Shown here: positions 48,201-61,466 of the stretch, piece by piece | Numbering within the stretch: position 1 is the first letter of the stretch | Layout of the letters: each line of letters begins with the position of its first letter | Source of the DNA: Haliclona indistincta | Taxonomy: Eukaryota > Porifera > Demospongiae > Haplosclerida > Chalinidae | Length of the DNA stretch: 64,000 bases | NCBI GenBank assembly: GCA_964017065.1 | Contig: OZ024787.1 | Location: 9,757,208 to 9,821,207, forward strand | Reading direction: 5' to 3' | The notes under the pieces: generated by a model | Seen by the model: only the letters and a program-made list of their open reading frames with translations | Databases searched by the model: none | Told to the model about the DNA's origin: nothing | Program-made: the position numbers and the translations under genes

Positions 48201-51200
48201 GAAAAGGTAAAAACATCACTGCCTGCATGAATACCTTCAAAAACTCTCTCTTCGTCCTTTAGAAAATGGGTATCCTGTCTCTTCTTGATGAAGAGTGCTA
48301 CTTCCCTAAAGCAACTGACAAGACCTTTGTGGAAAAGCTCGTCAATGCTCAGAAAGGCAAATCAGAGAAGTTCTCTGTGCCCAAGAGCAAGGCTCAGACC
48401 GATGTCCCTCACTTCCTTGTGTCTCATTATGCTGGGCAGGTGAGACATCAAAAATAGTTATCCTCATTAAAAATTTGTTTATCCACTCTCAATTTTGTTA
48501 GGTTGACTACACTGTCAGTGGGTGGCTGAAGAAGAACGTTGACCCATTGAACGAGTCTGTAGTTGAGCTGTTCAAGAAGTCAACAGAGACATTCCTCTCT
48601 GGTTTGTGGACAGACTACACCATGGAGGGTAAGACGAATAAGTAACTTACACACTGTTTGTATGAGTGATTTTACAAGCTCAAATACAACCTAGCTAATG
48701 CACGAGAACCATGTAATTATTGCTATCATTTTTTTGTAGTTGAGAAGGGGCGTGCCCGACGTGGAGCAGCTTTCATCACTGTAGCACAAATGCACAAGGT
48801 ACGATAGGTCATAAATGTTTGTTAACATCACCATTAATTTTTTCATCTCTCTAGCAATCTCTGAACAGTCTGATGTCTATGTTGCACAACACTTCACCGA
48901 ACTTCATTCGTTGTATTATACCCAATGAATTGAAGAAGGCAGGAGCCATCGATGCTAAGCTCGTGATGCACCAGCTTCGCTGCAATGGAGTGTTGGAGGG
49001 TATCAGAATCTGCAGGAAAGGGTTCCCAAACCGCGTTGTCTACCCTGAGTTCCGTCAGAGGTAAACTCGGACTATTCTCTCTTTCACAAAATGTTAATTT
49101 ATCTCATGTTATCTTTGCTAGATATGCAATTCTAGCACCAAAGGCAATCCCACCTGGTTTCATGGATGGTCGCAAGGCAACTGAACTTTTGATTGAAGCT
49201 ATGCAAATGGACCAGAAAGATTTCCGTCTTGGACACAGCAAGGTGTTCTTCAAGGCTGGTGTGTTGGGTCACCTCGAGGAAATGCGTGATGAAACACTGG
49301 CTAAAGTACTGACCAGCTTCCAGGCGCAGGCACGAGGATACCTCATGAGGAAGCAATACCGCAAGATGCAAGAACAGAGGTAAAGATAAAGAAATATTAA
49401 AGAGAAGTGATGTTGCAACTCTATTTTCTCTTAGACTGGCTATGGCAGTGATTCAGCGAAACTGCAGGAAACACGTTTTCTTGAGAGGATGGCAATGGTG
49501 GAGGCTTTTCACTAAAGTGAAGCCGCTCTTGAATGTTGCTCACACCGAGGAGGAACTGAAAAAGAAGGAAGGAGAGGTCTGTCACTACACTGATACTATT
49601 CCTGATGTTTTATCTTACAATGCATGTGTAGATGACAAAGCTGAAGGAAAGGATTGCCAAAGAGGAACAGGCTCGCAAAGAAATGGAGGACAAACAGACT
49701 GAGATCATGCAGGAGAGACAGAAGATGTATGACCAGCTACAGCGAGTGAGTCTCTCTTACTCTCTCACTTTCACACTCTTTCTCCTTCTGCTCAGGAGCA
49801 AGAAGCATGTGCCGATGCAGAAGAGACTGTACAGCGCCTTGCACAGAAAAAATCAGAACTTGAGACAAATATCCAGGTATGATCACAAAGTTAAAAAAAG
49901 GGCAGGTACAATAATTTTAAAAAAATAGGAACTTGTCGAACGACTTGATGAAGAAATGGAGAACAATTCAGGTATCTCAGCCATGAAGAGAAAACTAGAA
50001 GGAGAGCTCGAACAGTACAAAGAATCAGTTGAAGAAATGCAGCAGCAACTGAACATGCTCGAACAAGAGAAATCTCAAAAAGAAAGAGACGCTTTGACAA
50101 TGGACACCGAGTTGGAGAGAGTGAGTGATGCTCTTGCTCGAACCAGCAAAGAAAAGACCACGCTGGAAGATCGTCTTCAGGTGAGCTATAACAAAATGAG
50201 AAAAACAAATTAAGTAAAAATCATTTTTAGGAAATGACCGGAGCTTTGCAAGAAGCTGAGGACAAGGCGAATCGACTAGGCAAGACGAAAGGAAAACTTG
50301 AGAGCTCAGTTCAAGATGTAAGTATTTGCTATTATATAGTACGACTAGCATCATTAATTTTTCCACCAGATTCAAGAAGATCTAGCTAAAGAAAAGAAGA
50401 TGCGCGGAGAAGTTGAGAAAGTCAAGCGAAAACTTGAAGGAGAACTAAAGGTTGGTGTGAAGCAACTTCTTGATAGTACTGCTATCAATCTGTGCCCTCT
50501 TAGACCGCTCAAGACAGCTGCGATGAACTCAATCACGCAAAGGGTGATCTCGAGAAAAATGTTGCAACGTATGTACTTTAATGCAATGTGTACATTTAAA
50601 ATTTAAATTTTCCTCACACAGTAAGGCAAAAGAAATCGCTAGTCTACAGCAGAAGATCGAAGAAGACTCATCTGAAATTTCTTCCCTTCATAGGAAAATT
50701 CAAGAACTTCAGGTTTATTTGTGAAAAGTGACTAAATTTATAACCTTCATGTGATGCTATCTGTTTTAGTCACGTGTTGAGGAGTTGGAAGAAGAACTTG
50801 AGAACGAGAGGAAACTTCGCCAAAGGGTGGGTATAGATAAGAATTGTATGCTCTTTCATCATTTTTTTACTTTAGGCTGAGAAGCAGAAGACAGAACTTA
50901 CCAATGAACTGGAGGAACTGCAAGAGCGTCTGGAAGAACAGGGCGGAGCAACCTCAGTGCAAGTGAGAGGAATAAAGACCGCACCCAATGTACAGTACAT
51001 TTATGCTGTGTTATAGATCGAATTGAATCGCAAGCGTGAGGCTGAGCTAGCTAAGTTGCGAAGCGACCACACTACCATGTCAGAGGAGCATGATGCAGCT
51101 ATGGCTGCTATGAAGAAGAAGAGTACTGAAGCTATACACGACCTTGAGAGTCAACTCGAGTCTGTGCAGAAAGCTAAATCAAGGTACTAAGCAAGGAAAT

Positions 51201-54200
51201 TTTTCAGGAGTATAAGCTTCACTTGTGTTTTTCTAACAGACTTGAGAAAGAGAAAGGTTCACTGTCATCTGATCATCAGGATCTGACAGACAACTTCCAA
51301 TCACTGCAGAAAGCTAAGGTCTGTATTTTGACCATAGCCTTGGGTGAAATAAACTGGTTTTCTGTCATAGGCTAACAATGACAAGAGGCTCCGTCAACTT
51401 GAAGAACAGTTAGCAGAAGCAACCACCAAGGTACTGCAGTTTGTATCAAATCAACATTATATCATCTCTCACTTATTAGCTTCAAGATTGCAACGCCACC
51501 ATCAGTGCCTTGGAGACCACTCAGTCTAAGATACAATCGGAGAACAATAGCCTCGGTCAACAGCTGAACGACACAGAAAGCAAGGCCTCTGCTCTTACTA
51601 AGCTAAAACAACAACTTGAAGCTCAACTGGAAGATACTCGTCAGGACCTACAGACTGAGACCAATGTATGAGATATTTATTTTTTGTGGAGTGTTGAATC
51701 ACGTGATTAATTTTTCTTTTAGGCAAAACTTGATTCTCATAGCAAGATGAAGCAAGCTGAAATGGAGTTGCAGAACGTTCAGGACTCACTCGAAGAGGAA
51801 CAAGAAACCAAAGCTGAGATACAAAAGCAGCTATCAGCCACCAAAGCAGATGCTGCTCAGTGGAGGAGTAAGCTGGAGAACGATGCTAATCCACGTATTG
51901 AAGAGCTAGAAGATGCAAAGTGAGTGCGTTGCAGCTATTATTCAACTACCTCACCTTTTTTAATAGGCGCAAGTTGCAAAATCAAGCAAAAGAACTAGAT
52001 GGTGAACTCACTGGATTGCGCTCGAAATACTCATCGCTAGAGAAAGCTAAAAACCGTCTGGCAGCCGAGCTAGATGACGTCAATCTTGAGCTTGACAAAG
52101 AGCGCAACACTTCTGCAGCCCTAGATAAGAAGCAGAAGAAGATTGATCAGCAGATTGCCGAGTGGAAGACCAAAATGGACAGCCTTCAGGTTGAACTCGA
52201 TACCAGTGAATCTCAAGTCCGTACTTATGGAACTGAGGTCAGAGGTCAAACTAAACAATCTCATAAATTTATTATTCTGTAACAGACCTTGAGGCTGAAG
52301 AACCAACTGGAAGAAATGGAAGAGCAATTGGACTCTGTTATGAAAGAGAAAAAGAACATGCAGGGTACGTACCTTGTCTATTCCATGCTCTGATACTCTT
52401 TCACTTGCTTCCTGCAGGATTGATCAGCGATATGGAGAGCCAGCTGAGTGAGGGAGGAGCAGGAGCTGCTGAGCTAGCTAAGGCTAAGAAGAGGCTCGAG
52501 CAAGAGTTGGAGGAAGTGCGCACTAACATGGAGGTATGTGTCAGATATAATTATGAATGTTTAAGTTGAGTGTGAATTACGTCTATAGGATGCTGAGGGG
52601 CAGTTGGAAGCTGAAGAAGCACGTGTTCTTCGACTACAGCTTGAAATGACTCAGCACAAGCAGGAGAATGATCGTAAACTCGCTGAGAAGGACGAGGAAA
52701 TGGAGTCATTGAGAAAGAACCATCAGCGCCAGTTAGCAGCTATGGAACAGAGTCTGGAAACTGAGGCAAGAGCCAAATCCGAGGCTACCAGGCAGAAGAA
52801 ACTTGCAGAGAGCCAACTGGAAGAATTGAGTAGCCAACTAGACGCAAATGCAAAGGTAAATTGTGCTCACTTTGCTAATTTTTAATCCCTCCCTTTATTC
52901 AACTTTCTCTCTTCATCCCTCCCTCTGCCCTCTTTCCCTCCCTCCCTCCCCCTCCCTCTCTTTCTCCCTCTCTCTCTCCCTCCCTCCCTCTCTCTCTCTC
53001 CCTCTCTCTCTCCCTCCCTCCCTCCCTCCCTCTCCCTCCCTCCCCCCTCTCTCTCCCTCCCTCCCTCCCTCCCTCTCTCCCACCCTCCCTCCCTCCCTCT
53101 CTCAGACTGCTGCTGATCAAGTGAAACTGATCAAAAAGTTGCAGACACAGGTCAAGGAGACTATAGTTCAGCTGGAGGAGGAACAACGCCAGAGAGATGA
53201 GCAGCACGCAATGGTCACCAAGGCTGAAAAACGTGCCAACGACATGCAACTAGAACTGGAAGAACTACGAGGCAAAATGGAACAAGTGAGTAATAAATTT
53301 TAACATTCACAATAATTTTTAGTGATAAATAAAATTTGTCATATTTTCATTTATTTTTCCTCTTTCTTATTAGGTCCAACGACAACTGAAGACATCCGAT
53401 AGTGAGAAGAGTGAAGCTCAAGATCGTGTCAATGAACTCACATCCCAGAAGAGCTCGCTGCAGTCCTCCAAGCGCAAGGCAGAGCAGACTCTATCTACTC
53501 TACAGGAGGAATATGAAGAGATGGAGACAGAGTCCAGAAACAATGCTGAGAGACTGAGGAAGGCGACAGAACAGGTGGGTACAGTCTCTGAGTACGGAAA
53601 AAATTTTATTAAAATTTTGTAGGGTGCCCGAGCTCAATCGGATTTGACAAGTACACGAGATCAGCTGAGCCGCGCCGAAAAAGCAAAGGTATATTTATCA
53701 TGATATTTATTGTAACAGTGTTGTATACCTCTGTTTCTGACTTTTTCTATCTCTCAAGGCTACACTTGAAGCTAGTGTACGAGAACTCCAGACCAGGCTG
53801 GATGAAGAGGTCACCAGTGCTACCAAATCTGCTAAGAAAGAGATCATGAAGCTGCAGACCAGGGTTAGTCACACATGACCAGTGTGTAATAGTTTATGAG
53901 TTCGAATCTATCAGATTCAAGAGCTTGAATCTGATATGGAATCAGAAACTAAAGGAAAGAACGATGCTCAGAGGAACTTGAGGAAGTATGCTGATCTTGG
54001 TCACAATAAGCTGCATTTCATTTTTTCCTGATTATTTTAGGAAAGATCGTCTTTTCAAGGAAAGCCAGCTACAGCTTGAGGAAGAGAAGGGCAACAGTCA
54101 GCGTCTGCAGGACCAGGTCAACTCTCTCACTTCAAAGATGAAGAGTGTGAAACGAGACAAGGAAGATGCTGAGAGTGAAGTAGACAGCCTTCGCTCCAAG

Positions 54201-54419
54201 CTGCGTCAAGCCAAAGCAGCTCTGGACGACTCTGAGGACCAGGTAGCTATGCTGCAGAGCCAGCTAGCTAAGAGCCGTGGGTCCGGATCAGGTGCCCGAG
54301 CCATTACAGGCCGAAAGAAGGTAAAAAATAAAATCTCACTTTATCTTGGTAGCTATATTATTTTGTTCTTGCTACAGCCTCTCTCACCATCTCAAGCTGA
54401 GTCTGAGGAAGAGGCCTAG
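43309..54419 (+). CDS. Class II myosin heavy chain, striated/muscle-type (ST), 43 exons
   Basis: Exons run from 43309-43482 to 54378-54419; motor exons include 45115-45210 (P-loop GESGAGKTE), 46945-47037, 47365-47726, 47927-47983 (switch II DIAGFE), 48036-48206 and 48855-49060. All phases agree, giving 1,929 residues. Order: SH3-like N-terminus, motor domain ([17 protein letters not shown] switch [19 protein letters not shown]), converter, IQ-like helices ([37 protein letters not shown]) and a long coiled-coil tail ending [33 protein letters not shown] and [20 protein letters not shown] fit the ST rather than the non-muscle class (NHTMF type). The intron after 47726 uses a GC donor (CAG|GCAAGA). 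A (GA)n array lies in intron 5 and a CCCT tract upstream of exon 37. AATAAA at about 54727 is a possible poly(A) signal. Confidence 0.95.
43692..44812 (+). other. Myosin intron 2
   Basis: 1.1 kb with no exon, repeat boundary or gene recognised. Confidence 0.6.
45211..46944 (+). other. Myosin intron 5 with a (GA)n array
   Basis: The donor GTGAGAGCTAAAGAGAGAG passes into a (GA)n array at about 45224-45295. The rest (1.6 kb) has no gene; an alternative loop-region exon was looked for and not found. Confidence 0.6.
52915..53104 (+). repeat. CCCT/CT array forming the acceptor tract of myosin exon 37
   Basis: About 190 bp of (CCCT)n and (CT)n end in CTCTCTCAG directly at the exon starting at 53106. 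Confidence 0.95.
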
Positions 54420-54892
54420 TTCAAGTTGCGACCTTCAAACATGAGAACTGACAATCACTATATTATTTTACGAATTTGTGGCATGAGTTTAGCTTAGTAG
54501 ATCAATATTAGCTATTCTGCTTTAACTCTATCAACAGTAATAGCACAAGTCAGTGTAGCTCATTTTCCCTTTAGAGATTATGTTTTTCTTGCGAACTAAG
54601 TTCATCAACAATCAGATAGTAAGCGTAAAAGAAAAAATGATATTATTACACGTGAAAAAAGAAATAACTTTTATCAGTATTATACTGTGGTACATTGTGA
54701 ACAAGCAATAATGCTGTGGATGAGATAAATAAACCTATTAAACAGCAATATAGCATTTACATACGTAGTTTTCAATCATGGACCATCATCTTCTAGTTTC
54801 TCTGTATCAAACTCCTCTGTGTGTGCTTGCATGAGCCAAATCTCTTGATACATGCAGGACACTTTCTAATGCACTGAAACTTCATTCTTTAA
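54420..54892. other. Myosin 3' untranslated/intergenic region
   Basis: Contains AATAAA at about 54727; nothing else recognised. Confidence 0.5.
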
Positions 54893-55372
54893 TCAAACAT
54901 GCGATCGCGAATAATAGACAAGAACTCCAATGAATATGACAAGAGCAACACTAACACTGAGCATTCTATGATGTAAGATGAGAGTAGCAAGTACCTGCAC
55001 TACATTGCCTCCAATCTTGTTGGACAGCCATGTGGAGTAGCGAAACAGGACTATGATGGTGGCTATGATGAACCATATGTAGAGAGGGAACACAAACTGC
55101 AGCCACACCTTGGCATAGGCTGTCATGCCTTGATAAAAGCATGTTTCAATACCAAGGTCAAGATTGAGCCAAGCAATGAACTGACTCAGTACTGGAATAG
55201 GACCATTAGGAAAGAAGATACCAGTGCTCTCACTTATCTTGACAATACTGGCATAGAATATGAGCCCATTGATTGTACCAATGGAGACTGTCAAGTTCAA
55301 ACCATCAGAAAAGCTACCAAACCAAACCCAGCAGCAACAAAGGGAATGATCAGAGCAAGGTACGAGAATTGA
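54893..55372 (-). pseudogene. Fragment of the multi-TM domain of the beta-helix/TM family
   Basis: The minus strand encodes NLTVSIGTINGLIFYASIVK, FFPNG and SQFIAWLNLDLGIETCFYQG, the same segment as SVGTINGLLFYAN and SQFISWLNLDLGIEVC in the gene ending at 61166. A preceding piece (YLALIIPFVAAGFGLVAFLM, to about 55372) is one frame away, and the frame ends early after LVYYSRSHV. N-terminal and C-terminal parts are missing. Confidence 0.85.
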
Positions 55373-55375
55373 TAA

Positions 55376-56429
55376 TACAGTAAATTGTTAGATTTTATAG
55401 AGCATGGCTAAAGTTCTGTCTACAACCGCCACACAATGTTCCAGCTCGACAGAGAGCACACTGGGGATCAGGATAAGTGAGAGAAAAGTTGTTAGTTGTT
55501 AATTTACAGAAGTCTAAAGCCTCATCACTGACATTGGCTTCTCATTGCATAACTATTATACTGCATTTTGATTGATGTACAGAAAGGTATAATAGCAGCA
55601 GTTTACTGTGTATTTGAAGTGGTGGCATTTCATTGCACCTTTGGTTCTTCTTTAACAGTACTGTTAATAAGATTACGCATAAGGCATGTCACTTGTGAAT
55701 GATACAGTGCAAGCTGTAGCATACACTCATCATGGCAATATACAATCATTGTTTTTAATGATAATAATAATTATCATAACGATTATTATTATGACTTGCT
55801 GTACATGCTCAAACTTTAATTTAACATCCACCAGGGCATAACCCGCACCAATGGTGCATTTTAAGTGTGGCGGTAGCACTGGCAATCCCCTTGACCCTAC
55901 AATAGGAGGAAGGATATCTTTACAGACAACATCTGGATTTGATTCAGCAACAGTAATCCAAGCAATTTGATATTATCACATTAATTTCCTCCTTCATAAC
56001 ATGATTTGTGCTAAGTGATGAATTATCATTGCCGCTCAACAGTGATATGTAAGGACTAAGATGGGGCTACTCATGTGTGAAAATGAGTTATCATATACAC
56101 TACTGATATACATTTCTACTGCATTTTAACTATCTCTAAGTGAATCTGAAGTGTAAGCGCTTGTATGAAGTCTATATGAAAAGTCGCCTACTCAGTAGAC
56201 TGCTTCGAAGAAGCAACGAGAAGAGTTGAAAAAGGGAAAGGCTGCTGCTAGAGAACAAAGAGCAAAAGCTCAATGGCAAATCAAGATGAAGGCACTTCAG
56301 ATCTTTGCACTGTCACAATGTTTCTCAAACTTTCACGGTCTAGAATTGATCAAGTGATTTTTCTGAGCTTTGCACCCCATTACCATTGTCATGACCAGCC
56401 TGCCATAATTAATTTTTGTGAGGGAAACC
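55376..56429. other. No gene; dispersed repeat at 55520-55640
   Basis: 55545-55640 recurs at about 13930-14030. A charged frame at about 56205-56300 (KQREELKKGKAAAREQRAK) looks like an isolated coiled-coil fragment without context. 55760-55790 is an AT-rich palindrome of ATT units. Confidence 0.45.
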
Positions 56430-56901
56430 CCAGAATGGCCCATAAGACTAACTATAACCCACTAATTGACTGGTCAGGATGGTGGGGAGGCAGTTTTTAG
56501 TCATAACAATCTTAGTGATTAGACAAGTATGGTTAATTAGACTTTATTGACATAGCACCACTGATCATAATAAAGAAAGATCATCCATAGATGATGTAAA
56601 ATGGTTAATTGAGCTATTAGAGATAAATCGAACTTGTAGCTAGTTACACATGCATGTCTAGAGATTTGCAGCATAACAGGAGACTGAATGCAGTACTGTT
56701 TCAGTACATATCACTTAATAACAGTGCTTATAAAGAGCTCACACGTGAGACTGTTGATACATTTTGTGTTGCAACAAGATCCAGATGATGGCTGTGTTAC
56801 CAGTGTTGCTGCTGTTGTTGGCTGTACCTCTCACTGCCTTCACAACCACCGATGTCTACTATAAATATGTCACAGCTGATGATGCAGCAAGCGCTGCCTA
56901 A
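56430..56901 (+). pseudogene. Truncated 5' copy of the beta-helix/TM gene with its promoter
   Basis: A start at 56785 gives a signal peptide (MMAVLPVLLLLLAVPLTAFT) and TTDVYYKYVTADDAAS, then a TAA at 56899-56901. The downstream gene starts with nearly the same signal peptide at 57230. The upstream 350 bp (CCCACTAATTGACTGGTCAG...AACAGTGCTTAT) is also repeated at about 56945-57215, so promoter and first codons were duplicated in tandem. Confidence 0.8.
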
Positions 56902-57229
56902 TTTCGTGAACCAGACGTTCCGGGGCGGAAGCCCAAGAATGTCTAGCCCACAAGACAAACCATAACCCACTGTTTGACTGGTCAGGATGGAGTGGAGTGC
57001 CTACAGGCAGTGTTTAGCCATTTTAGGCAGGTATGATTTAATTAGAGTTTGTTGATAACACCACTGACCATTATTATGGAAAGAAATCATGACTAATTGA
57101 GTTAATAGAGACACATTTTACATAATAGGACACTGAATGCAGTACTATTTCACTTAATAACAGTGCTTATTAAGAGCTCTCAAGTGAGACTGTAGATACA
57201 ATTTATTGTGTTACAACAAGATCCGGTCA

Positions 57230-60200
57230 ATGGCTGTGTTACTAGTGTTGCTGCTGTTATTGGCTGTACCTCTCACTGCCTTCACAACCACTGATGTCTA
57301 CTATGTCACAGCTGATGATGCAGCTAGTCATGAGCAGTCATGTCCTCCACACCAGATATGCCACAACCTCTCCTACTACATCTCACAACCTGACAAGTAT
57401 TTCACTTCAGACACTATTCTTGTTTTCTTCGAAGGAGAACACAGCTTTGACAGGGAAAGTCATATATATGTCAGTCATGTAAACAACCTAACTCTAAAAG
57501 GAAAAGGTCAATGGCCACTAGCAGGAGCTGAGGAGACTGTGATGCAGTCTACTGTCATTATCAACTGCACCAGAGGGAGAGGAGGATTCTATTTTGCTAC
57601 CTCTCATAATATCACTGTTGAAGGTCTTACAGTAATCAACTGTGGAGGAGAGCATCATGCAGTGTTTCAATTTGATAGTGTTTTTTTTTTTTTTTTTTTT
57701 TTTGTAATTTACACTGATCAGCAGTGAGGTGATCCCAATAGCTGATAGCTAATGTTAAGGGACACCTAAGGTGGGCTGGTGGGCTGGAGTACTTGTGATG
57801 TTTTTGTTTCCTCCTGCTCTGGGATTCGAACCAGTGTCCTCCGGGTTATAAAGTTTACTCTTTATCAAGAACTCAATACAACACATGACAGGACGTGGAC
57901 TATTTATTCACAACAGTGACAATGTTATAATCACTAACTGCTCCTACTATCATACTAAAATGAGTTATCATGATGCAAGTGGAGTAGGCATTGAATACAA
58001 TGAAAATCAGCCGTACAGCAACACAAGCTACACACTAGAGCTATCACACTCCAACATTACTAAGTGTGGTAGTAATGAATACAACTTTACACCAGGCGGA
58101 GGACTATCTTTGGAGACTGAATCAGGACTTGCAATTGATTTAGCAACAGTGGTCCTGAGCAATCTGAGACTATCACAAAACGGAGCAGTCTATGGAGGCA
58201 ATTTAGGAATACGATTATTTGGTCAAGGCAAAGTGATGATTAACATCAGCAACTGCTTCATCTCTCATGGAAATGCTGCTCAGTCTGGTGGTGGAATGCA
58301 CATTTATACTGAGAGTGAATCAAGTATCAGAGTTGAAAACACACACTTAGCAGAAAATAATGGTATGTATTATTGTGAGATGTTTTATAACAGCCAGAGC
58401 AAAAACTTAGCCAATTCGCGATTTTCTTTTATCAACTCAAGTATTATACACACAGAGACACCCTCAGACGCTGGAGTGATGATCGGTGGTTGCTGTTCTG
58501 CTATAGAGATCATGAAGATCAAAGTAAGACTCAGAAAAGTACTAAAAGGATTTTATCTTACAGTTTCTACTATTGCACTCACGAATTGCAAGTTTGAGAG
58601 AAGTGACAACGAAGAAGCAATCTTATATGTACAATATACCAGATTAATATCAATCACAAACTGTACATTCTCAAACAACACAGGAAATTACTCAGTCATC
58701 GTATTTGATGATGAAACTGAAGAAATCAAAATTATAAATTCAACCATATCACACAACAACATGACAGGAATCACTATTTTAACAAAATCTCGACAGATAT
58801 ATTTCAGTGGTCACAATATGATACAAAACAACAGAGACACAGAGGGAGCCGGTATCAAAATGGAAGGTGAATCTCAAATTGCTGTCAGTGGTAAATTGAT
58901 GTTGTACAACAACACTGCTGATAAACAAGGTGGAGCAATGTTAATAAAGCAACCAATCTTCAGTTACCAAACATTATTCATATGTACAATTTTGTTTGAC
59001 AATACTTTTAGTTCAATAATCTTCTCAGGAAACAGAGCACAAAAAGGAGGAAGTGATATGTATGGTGCTATACTGATGGGCTGCAGAAATGATGATGACC
59101 CATAATATGTACAAAATATAGGACTTCCTAATGAAACCTCATGGTACATAGACTCTCCACTCATGAAACATCTTCATTTCAGTAACTCTGACAGACTCTC
59201 CTCCATGTCATCTGACCCTATCATGGTCTGCTTCTGTAACACCACTACCAATTTACCAGACTGCTCTGAAAGGACCCATCACATGCAAACATATCCAGGA
59301 CTAGAGATCAACACACCAATAGCCACAGTAGGATACAATGGTGGTACAAGTCCTGGTGATGTACAGGTCAGTGCTCAACATGCGACAGTAGCTCGATACT
59401 ATGGACAGAATCAGACCACCAACTGTTTCCAAATCCACATTCTCCTGCAGAACACATCCTCAACAATAGCACTGGTTGATATCAGAGTGAAGAATGTAGA
59501 ACAAAGATTAAGACAGAAGAATGTAGAAAAAGGATTAAGTGTATCTATTGGAGTGAACATATTAGAATGTCCAGTTGGCTTTACTAAGATCTTAGGAAAG
59601 TGTCAATGTAGCCATTTGTTGAGCAATGTCCAATGTCTGTTAACTGCCAAGCCTTTTATGTTTTCGAGATCAGGCAACAGTTGGTTTGCCTACATCAACA
59701 ACACTCAGTTTTTAACAGGTACTACTAATTGTCCTTTTGACTACTGCAATCGATCCAATGTCTCATTTGACATCATGGCACCTGATCGTCAGTGTGTGGC
59801 CAATAGAACAGGTATACTCTGTGGACAATGCCAGTCTCACCTTAGTATCATGCTGGGATCTAACCGTTGTGGTGATTGCTCAAACTGGTATCTATTCTTG
59901 TTACCTGTATTTGCCATTGCAGGCATAGTGTTGGTGGCTGTGTTGATGTTCATCAACTTGAGTGTCTCTGTCGGAACTATCAATGGACTACTGTTCTATG
60001 CTAATATGATAAAGCTCAATGAAGCTTTCTTCTTCCCAAATGGTAGTGTTTTCGTGATGAGTCAGTTTATTTCATGGTTGAATCTTGATCTGGGTATTGA
60101 AGTGTGCTTGTTTGATGGACTGGATGGCTACTGGAAAACTTGGCTACAGTTTGTCTTTCCTGCTTACCTCTTCCTGCTCATGGGAGGTATTATTGTAGGC

Positions 60201-61166
60201 TGTCGCTACTCTGTGTGGCTGTGCAGGTTGTGTGGCTCTCATGCTGTCCCAGCACTAGCTACACTGTTTCTCGTGTCCTACACTAAAATCCTACTCACAG
60301 TCACTAATGCTCTTTCCATGTCTCGACTATCAGGCAATGTCAGTATACTGACAGTGTGGAGTGTAGATGGGAACATTGAGTATGGCAGTGGTAAACACCT
60401 TATTCTGGTAGTCTTCTCCTGTGGTGTCCTGATCATTGGACTGGCTTATCCTGTTTTAGTGTTGTGTGCTCCTCTGCTAGAGAGATACAGTGACAAGTGT
60501 GTCCCACAGCACAGGTGGAATCCTGTGGCAAAGTTCAAGCCACTGTTGGATGCTTACGGAGGACCTTACAAAGACAAGTATCGATTCTGGACAGGAGTGA
60601 CTCTGATGGTGCGACTGACTGTCACTGTGACATTCTCCTTCACTTCAGGAAGATTGGCTGTCATTAATGCTGCCATGATCACTACCATTGTAGTGGGTAT
60701 TCTCACATTTTGGTCATTTGCAAAAGGAGTGTATAGGAGAATTTATCTAACCGTGCTTGAAACATTCTTTCTTGTCAATATATTTCTTCTTAGCATTTAT
60801 AGATTGGTTACTGCTTCTCTTGAGCCAAAAACTTATCAAAATATGGCAATCATCATCTCTGTTAGTCTCTCCATTGTTGTCTGTCTTGTTATCATGGCAA
60901 CTCACCTCTGGTGGAGCTTTGACCTCAAAAAGATGAAGAGAAGGCTAGGATTTAAAGCTCGACCAGATTATGTACTATTGCCCCAGTTGGTTGCAGATGA
61001 AGATAATGAAGAGGACAGACCTTATTTAGGATCCCCTCCATCAATAGTGTATGGCTCACATAGAGGAGAGCATCAGTTTGTACTGGAGTTTCCTCATCCT
61101 CATGATGAGCTTGAGTCTTCCTCTCCAGTGCTGTTAGCAAGAGAGCCGCTACTGTTTGATACTTAA
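57230..61166 (+). pseudogene. Beta-helix and multi-TM membrane protein, broken by a SINE and one stop
   Basis: The start at 57230 gives a signal peptide (LLLLLAVPLTAF), then YYVTADDAASHEQSCPPHQI. The frame runs to about 57680, where an antisense SINE (57681-57850) is inserted, and resumes at about 57852 (SLLFIKNSIQHMTGRGLFIH). The ectodomain has right-handed beta-helix repeats with FxxN and GGA-type motifs (NNTADKQGGAM, FSGNRAQKGG), as in bacterial Pmp proteins. An in-frame TAA at 59103-59105 follows NDDDP; the same frame then continues without break to 61166. The remainder has a Cys-rich segment (CNTTTNLPDCSERTH, CGQCQSHLSIMLGSNRCGDC) and about seven to eight TM helices (WYLFLLPVFAIAGIVLVAVL to VSLSIVVCLVIMATHLWW) with an acidic cytoplasmic tail. 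I cannot name the family. With just two lesions, inactivation looks recent. Confidence 0.7.
57681..57850 (-). mobile_element. 5'-truncated antisense SINE inside the beta-helix gene
   Basis: Read on the minus strand it has the B box GGTTCGAATCC and the following AACAAAAACATCACAAGTAC-type body of the SINE at 36197. It ends in an A run of about 23 (the T run at 57681-57703). The A box part is missing. A target duplication is not clear. Confidence 0.8.
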
Positions 61167-61466
61167 TCTCAATTTTAGTACTATAGTTCTATAGTCTATA
61201 GACAGTAGTGACTACTAGCATGTGTGACACTGAATTTTACTTTTAAATGTTTTGAACATAGTTTGTGTTCTGTGAGAGTAGTGTTGTCTTACTACAACAC
61301 TCCCAGCTAATAAATTATTTGTCCGCCGGTATATGCTATACATCCTTTTTATTTTTCCATTGCCAGTCGTACTAGCACAAAAATAATTCATGTACCAGTG
61401 GAGTCTATTACTAAAGTACACTTCAAGTTATCACTGAAGTATTGCTGCTATGCGCAAAGTTTTATT
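61167..61466. other. 3' flank of the beta-helix gene
   Basis: AATAAA at about 61308; no other feature. Confidence 0.45.

Noticed and set aside
58525..58564. Short intron-like block GTAAGA...TTACAG in the beta-helix gene
   Set aside because: At 40 nt its removal would shift the frame, while the unspliced frame continues with family-like sequence on both sides.
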